Source: Pachyseris speciosa
Lineage: Eukaryota > Cnidaria > Anthozoa > Scleractinia > Pachyseridae
Length of the DNA stretch: 64,000 bases
NCBI GenBank assembly: GCA_016490735.1
Contig: JAEMWC010000445.1
Location: 287,501 to 351,500 of the forward strand
Reading direction: 5' to 3'
The notes beneath the pieces are model-generated. The model saw only the letters and a program-made list of their open reading frames with translations, was not told where the DNA came from and ran no database searches. Both the position numbers and the translations under genes were made by a program. Numbering within the stretch: position 1 is the stretch's first letter; each line of letters opens with the position of its first letter. Below, piece by piece: positions 47,404 to 57,279 of this stretch.

Positions 47404-47576
47404 AAGTACCCACATATCAATAAGACAAGCAATGAAAATGTAAAGCTTGTGGGATGTGGCTGGAGTGACAAGGATACTTCACAAATTAATGTGATCAAGT
47501 AAGCTGAAACCACTCAAAGGGCACTAAGGCCACAAGGTAGCGGGCATTATCCCTTAAATCTACCAAAGCAAAGATT

Positions 47577-47659
47577 GAGCCCAAGCATTAGCAGCCATGG
47601 ACAGCTGTTTCGGCCTAATGTTAGGCCTCATCAGCATGGCATAGCTAATGCTCAGGCTC
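47577..47659 (-). ncRNA. Hammerhead ribozyme, unit 3
   Basis: The core is unchanged. The stem II loop reads GGCCUAACAUUAGGCC: the two added bases extend stem II by UAA/UUA pairs, so pairing is kept although the sequence differs. Confidence 0.88.
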
Positions 47660-47709
47660 AAGTACCCACATACCAATAAAACAAGCAATGAAAACGTTTT
47701 CATTGTGAA

Positions 47710-48322
47710 AGCAGACTGTCAATAGTCAGTGATACGACTCCACTTCAGAGAGGTTTGTTGGTTTCATGAACCAAAGAACTCCGAGTACGATCGTAAAAAA
47801 CTAATGTCTGATGATTCATTTGATATAAATTGTACATATTTTTTACGAATTTTAGATTCTTAAGTCCTAATTATCATAATTTTACTTTATTTTAATTAGC
47901 TTTGTTTTAGTGTCCCCAATTAGTACTGTAATGTACTAGAATTTTATATAAAGGTTCATCATGTTCATCATCAAGATAAAAACCGTTCAACCAACAAAAA
48001 TATGACGACGGGTGAAGAATTTCAAGGCACATCGAGCTGGAAAACGGCAAAAACCTCGTGAACTACACATGGAACTGAGTCGCTTCTGTGGTACTGTCAT
48101 GAGCAGTTAATGATGTTCATTGCTTTGTACTGTTGTTCTTTGACTGATCTCTTACCATTGCATTGTCACGTCATTCCGATTCTGTGTCGCTGGTCAAAAG
48201 TATCGCAGCTCCTGACTATTGTCACGCAAGGTTACCCGTAATCGGCGTAACTGTACCCAGACAGACACAGCACGCGTGGTAAAAACAGGTACAATTAGCC
48301 TTTAAATCTAAACCTCATTTCA
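47710..48322. other. Upstream region of the BTB-kelch gene
   Basis: AT-rich. 47800-47960 contains GTGTCCCCAATTAG, also present in the 3' tail of the LINE at 4023-4920, so part may be old LINE tail. No TATA box or start site could be fixed. Confidence 0.4.
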
Positions 48323-50184
48323 ATGGAAGACCCATCTCAAACATGTCGCGAGATTCCGAGTACGAAGCAGGTCTTTATTACACTAGAAACAGCCGATCAT
48401 CCTTTCGACATTACTTTGGTGGTCGACGATGGAAAGGAATTCAAAGCTCACAGACGTGTCCTTTCAGAGGCGTGTCCTTACTTCGAGAAGCTGCTCAACA
48501 ACGACATGAAGGAGTCTAATGAAGGCGTAATTCGATTAAAAATGGTATCTGAACCTGTTATGAGACATATATTGGAGTTTATTTACACTGGTAGCGTGCA
48601 GATATCGACTCCGAATGCCCAAGAGTTGATCACTATGGGGACTATTTGGTTCTTCCGAATATGAAAACTGTTGCTGGGAACGTTTTGTCAGAGAATTTAA
48701 ATGCCTCCAATTCTTTTTCAACTTACTACTTTGCGGAAAAATATCAGTGCGAAAAGCTCCTTTCCAAATCCAAAAACTATATCCTTTCAGATTTTATCGG
48801 CGTGGTGAAAACAGATGGGTTTTTGAATCTGTCGTGCAAGGAAGTTAAAAAGTGGCTATCAAATGACGGTATTAATGTTGACGCCGAGGAAGATGTTTTC
48901 AAGATCATTTTAACGTGGATTAATCACCGAAAAAGCAAGAGGGAGCAGTATTTTGCCGAATTGTTTCAGGAAGTTCGCCTCGTCTATGTATCGCGTGACT
49001 TTCTGTTGAGTGATATCGTGACAAGTTCTCTTGTGAACGATAACGAGGGCTGTATGAATCATGTGAAGAACGCTCTGAAACTTATTGACGGTGACAGCTA
49101 TCACCATCGCAGTGTTAATCCCAGGAAGACCCTTGAGATCCCTGTTATAGTAATTGGTTGCATAAGGGGTCGGCCAAATGCAAGGCAAGACGAAATCCTA
49201 TGTTATCATCCTTGCACGGATTCATGGTCTTGGTTTCGTGGCTCCATGATGAATTACACTTATGGCACTAGAAATGCTGTCTCTTGCCACGGTAAATTAT
49301 ATTTCATATCTCAACCAGGAAACAACATGTTAAGCTATGATTCTTTTCCCAGTTATTGGGCGTCACTTCCAAATGAAGATCAAAGGAAATTTGTTAATGT
49401 ATTTGTCAGAAATGAAAATGAAATCTATGCCTTGTTGTGTGACTATGGCAGATCTTGCCCTGGCTGTGTTTCTTTGCACTCAAGTGGCATCTACTCACCT
49501 TGTACGAAAAGACATCTCTCCTACATTGTAAAATACACCCCAGAATTAAACTCGTGGGAAGATATATCGTCACATGATATGGGATTAAGGTTTGGAATTT
49601 GTGTTGTTGCAAAAAACAATTTTGTTTATTTTCTTGGTGGTACAATTAAACATGACATTGGGCACTACGAGACACTGACAGATGCTGACAGGTATGACCT
49701 CAGTACAAACACATGGGACACAATTGCTGATCTTCAAGAACCAAGAAGGGATGCTTGTGGTGCTGCTACACATGGGAAAATTGTCATTGTCGGTGGAGGC
49801 AAGGATTGTTCAATATCCTGTGAAGTCTACCATGAAACAACAAATGAATGGCATTTTATAGCAAGGCCAAAGATGACAACATACTCTAATTGTGTGTGTG
49901 CTGATGGCAAGTTGTATTTAGTGAAAGATTTTATTTCCTGTGAAGGGAACCCCCACCGACAAGACAGAGTAATTGAATGCTATGATCCTAGCAAGAATGA
50001 ATGGGATGAGAAAGCCCCAGTACCTTCAGAATGGAATGGCACAGTGCTGAGTTTAGACTATAACAACATTACTTTTGCTTGTTCAATGAGAGCCTTTAAA
50101 GGATCAAAATTCCTTCAACAAGCTTTGTATCCTGAAGGCATTTCTGTTGTTGGCAAACTGAAACACAAATGTGCCATCATGTAG
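48323..50184 (+). CDS. Intronless BTB-BACK-kelch protein, one frameshift
   Basis: Kelch-like family protein of about 620 residues, a predicted Cullin-3 adaptor: BTB (about 20-125) dimerises and binds CUL3, BACK (about 130-235) orients the complex, and C-terminal kelch repeats (about 280-600) form a substrate-binding propeller. BTB landmarks are FDITLVVDDGKEFKAHRRVL and ILEFIYTGSV; kelch signatures include VYFLGGT...YDLSTNTWDTIADL and GKIVIVGGG. The frame breaks near 48640: ATGGGGACTAT should encode MGDY, so one G of a run is missing; beyond it the frame runs to the TAG at 50182. The protein ends in CAIM, a possible CAAX-like tail. Absence of introns suggests a retrocopy or a family that expanded by retroposition. 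The KLHL orthologue cannot be named. Confidence 0.88.
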
Positions 50185-50984
50185 GCTCTGTTAGTTTTTC
50201 TTAAAAATTTCTGTTACTTTTAGCATAAAAGTGGATTTTTTTGTGGCTTTTTTTGTTTTATTTTGTTGTGTTATCAAACCGGTATTTCAGTATAGGGTGT
50301 CATTTCACAATGCTTGTGTGCTTGTCTTAGAATTCTCTTAAATATAAAGAAACTTAACTGATAAACCTACTCACCAATGATTGATCACACAACAAGAACC
50401 TGATAAGTCATTTATGGGAGTTTATGAGATTAGTCTAGGAAAATCACCACCAAGCCAAGCCCTATCAGTCTCTGAAAATATAGCAGCAGGTATGAGCAGA
50501 AGCAAATCGTCCCAATATGACATGCCTGATATAGCTGTACAACACAGTAATAGTCTTCAAAAACTGCCATGAGTGAACTGCATATGTCTTTGGACAAAGA
50601 TTACGTGATTTCCTAAAAACTCATTCCTTTCGGGATGGTAGGGGGAACAGGGGGTAAAAATCTTCCACTTTCCATAGTTTTATCTCTAGTGCTCCCACAC
50701 TTTTTGTGTTCCTCACATCCCTGATAAGTTATTTCTCTCCTGCATCCCACCCTCCCCTCTCCTGCCTCCTGCCCTCCCCCATCCTCCCAGGCCCACACTC
50801 CCTGTCCCACTCCACATCCCTCTTTTCAAACTAGAACATGTGACAGTTCTTTCTGTTATTATCATCCGTTTTAAATGTTTTGAATCAAATCAAATAAAAT
50901 TATTTAACCTCGATAGCATGGGGAGTGGCTGCCCAATCTCCTGAGCCAGGTGCGCGTGTATTAAATGTCTGAACATTCCAGATT
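50185..50984. other. BTB-kelch 3' region
   Basis: AT-rich 3' flank, with the right dispersed repeat at 50400-50590 and a C-rich stretch at 50740-50820. No gene seen. Confidence 0.45.
50400..50590 (+). repeat. Dispersed direct repeat, right copy
   Basis: Counterpart of 46608-46768 in the same orientation, on the other side of the BTB-kelch gene. Confidence 0.55.
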
Positions 50985-51145
50985 GAATTGGAAGTTAGAA
51001 GTGTTGGTTTTTGAGGAGAGAGGAAAACCGGAGTACCCGGAGAAAACCTCACAGAAGAGAGAAGAGGACCAACAACAAACTCAACCCGCATATGACATCA
51101 AGTCTGGGAATCGTACCCGGGCCACATTGGTATTTTTCCATCTTG
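50985..51145 (-). mobile_element. tRNA-derived SINE, copy 2
   Basis: Contains TGTTGGTTTTTGAGGAGAGA, GAGTACCCGGAGAAAACCTC and GGGAATCGTACCCGGGCCAC, the antisense SINE body and tRNA T-arm. Confidence 0.75.
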
Positions 51146-51634
51146 TGTGTCAAGCAGGCCAATGCTATGTGTAAGTGTTGAAGATTAAGAAAGTAGAAGT
51201 AGAAGTAACGAAACACTGGATACAATTCTGAAACTTTCTGAAAGTTCTGTTTTGAAATTTACAATGCTGATGAAACTTTACTTAATGGGGGTAAAATTGA
51301 AATTACAGCAACATGAAAAGAACTAGAAATAGACCCAAGCACTGCAAAACTGACATGATATGCACATTTACCAAAATAAATGTAGATAAAATAAAAATCC
51401 TGTGATACCATATCCTTTGGTTTTTGATATCAAAAAAGGAAACCATTTTTGTGTGGGATACCTGTGGTATCTGACACTAATGTCATCGGGTTGTAAGGCC
51501 GTTAATGCTAACGAGTTGCAAAGTTTGATACGCACAGTTGCCGAAATTAGTTTCCAAGAGAAAGTCTTGGGGCACACATTTGAGAGTAAATAAATTATAA
51601 ACCAAAGGTTGCTGTCACAAAATTTGTTCTGTTA
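51146..51634. other. Intergenic, no gene recognised
   Basis: AT-rich, with short frames only. Confidence 0.45.
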
Positions 51635-51643
51635 CTTATTTAA

Positions 51644-52900
51644 GGGTGACCTGAAAACACTGACCCCGGTCCATGGACCCCACTACTGACCGGGTCCATG
51701 GACTACTTTACGGACCGGTCCTTGGACTACCCCTACGGACCCCCTCTACTGACCCCCCTAAAAAAAGCAAGGGTAACAAAAAATGGCAACGAGATTTTAT
51801 TTGCTTACCGTTTGTCTGGATAGGCCACTCATGAGGGCGAAATTTCGACTACAGTAAAAACCCGCAACTAAGAACCTGAAAATTAACAACCTGTTAGCCT
51901 AAAATTTGGATATTATACCCCCTATAAACAAGAACCTATTTAGCCTAAAAATTGAAAACAGGTTCTTATTTTCTAAAATCATATTTAGTACATTACAGCT
52001 GCAGTGCAAGAATCCTATTTGAAGAAAAAGGCAGATTCTCATTACTGTAAAGATGAGGTTTTTTTTAATTGAAAATAGAAAATAGGCCAATAATCATCTT
52101 GTTTTGCAGCTGAGTTTTATTTGCTTTTCTCCAGAATTAAGAACCTATTTTAAGAACCTAAGTAGCCTAACATTGTGTTAACTACCATTTATATAAGAAC
52201 CTGTTTAGGCTACTTCCCAAAAATGTAGGTTCTTAGTTGCGCGTTTTTACTGTATTACTAGCTATTACGCCGCACAAATATTGCTTTACTTTGGCGACGT
52301 ATGGAGGACTGAAGAAAGTACTTCGAAATATCGCCTACGTGTACTTGCAAATGGGGTTGAGACCGGTCGAGAGCTGGTAAAGAGCACGACCGATAACTTA
52401 GTTTTACTTGTGTACTGTCCTTGTGTATTATTTACCTCCACCATTTTGTTCGCCTCATTCCCCTGCGGGTTCATTACCTCGTCCCAGGCTTCACAAAATA
52501 GTGCTCCTTCGGCAAAGAACTGAGATATGCGCGAATTTCACTGTTATGAGTTTAGTTGCCAAAAACAGGGCGACTCTGTTATGAATGATAGAGAAGGGAA
52601 AGTACTGCTAACAGAATAATTCACATATGAAAAGCAGCAACTTTTGTATCACAACAAGGAAGTACTACAGCAATATTTGCGCTGCGTAATAGTCGAACTT
52701 TCGCCCTCGTGAGTGGCCTATCCAGACAAACGGTAAGCAAATAAAATCTCTAGTTGCCATTTTTTGTTACCGTTTTTTTTTTAGGGGGGGTCAGTAGAGG
52801 GGGTCAGTAGGGGTAGTCCATGGACCGGTCCGTAAAGTAGTCCATGGACCCGGTCAGTAGTGGGGTCCATGGACTGGGGGTCAGCTTTTTCGGGTCACCC
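51644..52900. mobile_element. 1,257-bp transposon with about 220-bp inverted repeats
   Basis: GGGTGACCTGAAAA and TTTTTCGGGTCACCC begin inverted repeats that extend about 220 bp, through CCGTTTGTCTGGATAGGCCA and its complement near 52718. The 9-bp direct repeat CTTATTTAA flanks it (51635-51643, 52901-52909). Both arms carry tandem 'GGACCGGTCC/GGTCCATGGAC' motifs. Interior open frames are short, so it is non-autonomous. It contains a second element at 51852-52252. Confidence 0.88.
51852..52252. mobile_element. Pogo/Tigger-like MITE nested in the 1,257-bp element
   Basis: CAGTAAAAACCCGCAACTAA and TTAGTTGCGCGTTTTTACTG are inverted ends with TA on each side (51850-51851, 52253-52254). The interior repeats AAGAACCT/AGGTTCTT. 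Confidence 0.85.
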
Positions 52901-52909
52901 CTTATTTAA

Positions 52910-53639
52910 GTAGTTCTCAGGTCTTGGATTAAGAAAATTACAGAAACATAAATCTGATTGCCTCTCAATCAGTTCATACAAACCTTTGTATCTTCCGCCA
53001 TTTCGTCAACAATCGAACCATCATCCGTTTGAAACCGTGAAATACACTCGAATCAGGACAGAATAGCTGAGGAAGAGGTAGAATCCAAACGAAGTCTCTA
53101 GTAACTTTTTTGTCGACAACTACTGTTGAATCAGGAGGCCACTGACGCTCTGTTAGCATGATTCATGATCCCTACTTACCATTCCTCAAGCTCGTTTTGG
53201 GGAGATGGGTTTTGGGGGGGGGGGGGTGGTGGGGGGCGAAGAGCGGACGGAGAGATAGACTCAACTTCATTCCCGTCCTCAGCTCGCTTCAATTCTCTTC
53301 GCTCTTCCAGCTTTATCCGTTGACTCGATTGTTAGCCGGTAGAAACAAGCTTTCTTTCTGTTAATTGGAAGCCACTTTAAGTCTCTATCAAGGTATTATG
53401 GGCTGCATGATAGCTGACCAGCGAAAATATAATGTTCTTAACCCGAGAAGTGGAACTACGGAGAATTATACCCTACTGTTAATTGCATCAACTTTTCCTT
53501 TCAATGGACCGAGACGAAACTCAATTTAATAGCCTATTGTTGTTATCGTTCAGAAAAGGTAAAAGGTAGGTAAAGAAAAGGTAAAGAAATCGAAAAAACC
53601 TTTATTTAAGGAAACTTTATTTATACACGGTTAAGATTT
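52910..53639. other. Intergenic, no gene recognised
   Basis: A G run near 53214-53223 and short frames; nothing coding is supported. Confidence 0.45.
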
Positions 53640-53825
53640 AAAGCTGCAAGCTTGTGGGGCCGTGTGGGAGAAATGTTGGTTTTTGAGGAGAGGGGAAAAC
53701 AGGAGTACCCGGAGAAAAACCTCTCGGAGCAGAGTAGAGAACCAACAAACTCAGTCCACTTATGACGCCGATTGGTGGAAGGCGAGCGCTCTCACCACAG
53801 CGCCAACGCTGCTCCGTGCCGCTAA
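53640..53825 (-). mobile_element. tRNA-derived SINE, copy 3, T-arm deleted
   Basis: The body matches copies 2 and 4, but the text jumps from TATGACGCCGA to TTGGTGGAAGGCGAG, losing about 30 bases of the tRNA T-arm. The 5' tRNA part (CGCTCTCACCACAGCGCCA, antisense) is kept. Confidence 0.75.
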
Positions 53826-53908
53826 GTTTTTTTTTGAACAAAACTCACTAAAACTGGACCCTTGAAAGCGCAGATAAACATACGACCAATGTTGTCTAAA
53901 CATGTATA

Positions 53909-54295
53909 CCGTAAAAGCTCTATTAAGCCCCCCGTTTGGAAGCCCGTTTTTGAAATAAGCCCCCCTCTAACAAGCCCCCCCCCCCCCCTCTTAGAACACG
54001 AAGAGATTTTGTAATTAGTCCCTCCTATTCCCACTTACTAAATACACATCATGCGGCCCTGTTAGCTTGTTTTTAAACAAATATACACTCAAATACATAA
54101 TACTGTTTGCTTCTCTTTATTAAACGATAAAGTTTCACTACAGTGGTTTGAGCTTTGTACAAAAACTATTTCAAAATGAAAACGGCGTTTTTAAGATTTG
54201 AAATAAGCCCCTCTCTATTAAGCTTCCCTCTCTAATAAGCCCTCGTTAATAAGCCCCCGGGGGGTGGGTGGGGGGGCTTAATAGAGCTTTTACGG
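53909..54295. mobile_element. MITE with CCGTAAAAGCTCTATTAAGC ends, copy 1
   Basis: CCGTAAAAGCTCTATTAAGC and GCTTAATAGAGCTTTTACGG are exact inverted ends with TA on each side. The interior has many 'AATAAGCCCCCTC' motifs and a long C tract. Confidence 0.85.
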
Positions 54296-56186
54296 TAATA
54301 TATCTCCGCCTGTGGAATGCCAAGGTTAGCGAAATAATAATATGTACGTTTGTGAGGACTCTTACGTCACAATCAAAAGTGTTTATTGCTTCTGAAATGT
54401 AATTATGCATATATCGACACTCTACAAGACGTTTCGGTGGTTCCTGTAGTCACTGGACAACTTCATCGCCTTCGAGGTACTGTGTGATGTACAGCTTATG
54501 TTGTATCTATTCAAAAATGCTTTCTAGTGAATAAGAAACGACCTACATATAGTAACCCTAGTCGGGTTAAACCATGGAGGAGGGAACTCTTTAGATATCC
54601 AACAACTGGATTTCTCTGTAGTTCGGCGCTGATTTCTCGTAAAGGAAACCGAAACTACACTCAGAATTAGAACCATGTATAAAAAAAGAGGTTTCCAAAC
54701 AAGGATGGGGGTCCTATGTAAATACCTATAAAAAAAATACCTGTATCGATCATGCTTTGAGAACGGAAGTGCATACGAAGCACTTCCTCAAATCTGACTG
54801 CAAAGTACCGTTGGTTTGAGGAATATGATGTGTTTCGAGATTTATGCGGCTGCAACAATGATCGCGCTCGTGTGACTATTTTAACAGGAGTCACAACAGG
54901 AGTCACAACACCAATGCTGAAGTGAACAGCTTTGGTCACTGGCAACATCATTGGTATAATTCCGTCAGTATAGGTAATATTCTGCGAATTTGATGTGGCA
55001 CCCGAGATTTAACCTTAAGTTTATACAGTTTGTCTAAGTGAGTTCAAAAAAGTTTGCTTCTTTACATCTGCATTGTTTGGCTCGACTACGTGTACGCTGC
55101 ATTCGCAACTTTGGCGCCTTAATACCGTAGAAAGTTATGCCGTGCTTATGAAGCCGTTACAAGTAAGGAGGTCTCTGGGAGTAATTCATATTTGTCTTCA
55201 TTCCATCTGAGTGAATTTCGTCAATTTGCTTTTTTGTGATGCTTATATCAGCCCTAGTTTTCAGATGTTTGGAGATCGTTCAAGTCGTTCACTTTGAGTT
55301 ATAATGTACAGCACAGCATAAGCTCAACATCGACGCAGCTCCGACTGAACAATGGTCTCATTGTTAGTAGTTTGGCTCATGTGATGTCTTCCTCCTTTAC
55401 GTCTTTGGGTAAATCCACAGCTAGGATGAGATTTCTTTCTGTACATCCGATTGATTTCAGCTCTGTGAAGGCGAAACTCTGAAAACTCAAATCGTTTCCC
55501 CGTGTATAGGTATTGTTATTTTTGTAATATTTTGGTTGTCGTCAAGGAACGATTATATTGCCATGTTTCAATTGCTTGCCTCAGGGCTTTTACATGCTTC
55601 AATGGTTGAATTAATCAGAAAGATGCCTTTGTTTCTTAGAATCAAGGGAGAGTGTCATGCCACTTGCTTTAGTACATAGAGAATACCTACAAAATAATTG
55701 ATCCCGGGGGCACTCTCGGGGATGCTCGTCCGGCATTTTAAATTAAACCCCTAAAGGAGACCAATCTGGCGTGGCCCAAGAAACCATATTAAAACATAGA
55801 CAAATAAATGATGTTATAGAAAACTTTGATTATATGAATCTAGTTAATAAAAGGAATTTAAAATATATATATTAAATATATGTTTTTATATTTCTTCGCT
55901 TGCAACCCCCATACCCCAAAGCCAGACGACAAACACCCCGCCCTTTCATATGCAAGTCACCCCCCCCCCCCCTCCCCGTGATTGAGTGATTGATCTCGTA
56001 TGCATGCAGTTTTCCATTTTCATTTGTTCTGTTGGCGTCATTTGACCAGAACAGGACGAACACCACGAGTCATCACCAGATTCCTTGAAGGTTTGCTTTT
56101 CTTATGGTAATTAGACTTATTCCCATTTACCCCCGTCCATGATTACAAAATTTGAATAAAAGAGCAATCAAAGGCAGGGGTTCCCC
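54296..56186. other. Intergenic, no gene recognised
   Basis: Short frames only (for example minus 54667-54951, plus 55294-55482), none recognisable. A C tract lies near 55960. Confidence 0.45.
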
Positions 56187-56553
56187 ATTTGGAATTCGTT
56201 TTCTGTGATAACCCCCCCTCTCTAATAAGCCCCCTCCCCCTTTTGGGACATGAAAGTTTGTAATCAGTCCTCCATATTTCCTTGTGTGTATTAACCTTGA
56301 TGTGGCCCAATTGGTTTGTTTTTAAGCAAATATACACTCAAACACGTAATACTGTTGGCTGCTCTTTATTAGATAATAAAATTTCGCTGTAATTGTTTGA
56401 GTTTTGTACCAAACCTGTTGTAAGACGAAAACAGGGTGTTTATCATTTGAAATAAGCCGCCCTTCTCTATTAAGCTCCTCTCTCTAATAAGCCCCCTGTT
56501 AATGAGACCTGAAATTAAATAAGTCACCCGAGGGCTTAATAGAGCTTTTACGG
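56187..56553. mobile_element. CCGTAAAAGC-type MITE, copy 2, left end lost
   Basis: The right end GGGCTTAATAGAGCTTTTAC then GG is followed by TA, and the 'TAATAAGCCCC' interior matches 53909-54295. The left inverted end is absent. Confidence 0.75.
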
Positions 56554-56982
56554 TACTCGTGAATTGTATTAGCTGAATAGTATTAGTCATCCTATCAAAA
56601 GTTAGGCTAAAATATTAGTAATCAAAGAGCTATGATGAGAAAACTCTTGAACTGCAATAGTTTTTTTTAATTAGTTTTCAATATTAGTCGTCTGTGGGAA
56701 AGAGATCAGCCGTTGAAAAACGTGACATGAAAAAACTGCCAGTATTGAGCTTAAAATTTACCTATGTTTGAGCTCTGATTTGTCACCTGAAATTTGATTC
56801 TGTACTTGGTACAAAGCCCGGGAAGTTAAAACTGTACATAGCATACAGAGAAGTAAATAATAATAACTTTTTTAAGTCTCAAATCTTTGTAGCTGAGCAA
56901 TGAGTTGCTTTACTAACAGGGGATACTAAGTCAAATCAAGATCAAGTAGAAATCTAAATCAAATAGAAATCAAATCAAATCA

Positions 56983-57143
56983 AATGTTGGTTTTTGGGGA
57001 GAGGGAAAAACCGGGGTACCCGGAGAAAAACCTCTCGGAGCAGAGTAGAGAACCAACAAACTCAGCCCACTTATGATGCGAGTTCAGGAATCTAACCTGG
57101 GACACATTGGTGGAAAGCTCACCACTGCGCCAACCCTCCTCCC
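56983..57143 (-). mobile_element. tRNA-derived SINE, copy 4
   Basis: Contains TGTTGGTTTTTGGGGAGAGG, CGGAGAAAAACCTCTCGGAG, AGAGAACCAACAAACTCAGC and the antisense tRNA head GCTCACCACTGCGCCA. It ends about 130 bp upstream of the NLR-like start codon. Confidence 0.75.
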
Positions 57144-57279
57144 CCAAATTCGTTATAGATTCGCTTTTGTTTGTTTTTTCATTCCCCTTACATAGATAAA
57201 CAAGTGATCTTCCACAACTTACACCAATTGTTTTTTCGCAGATATCTCAAGGAACTCCCTGGTTCTGTGAGCAACAAAA

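Larger units (their letters stand above)
46963..47700 (-). mobile_element. Retrozyme: three tandem hammerhead units with 9-bp target duplication
   Basis: A 252-253-bp unit starting GGATACTTCAC recurs at 46967, 47219 and 47472, with one hammerhead ribozyme per unit on the minus strand. CATTGTGAA occurs at 46954-46962 and 47701-47709, directly abutting the array. The layout (tandem ~250-bp units, type I hammerheads with tiny stem III, no ORF, target duplication) matches metazoan retrozymes, non-autonomous elements thought to spread through circular RNA using Penelope-like machinery. Confidence 0.9.

Noticed and set aside
47071..47659. CRISPR-like array (regular direct repeats)
   Set aside because: Units are 252 bp and alike throughout, with no spacers; each carries a hammerhead ribozyme in an animal genome.
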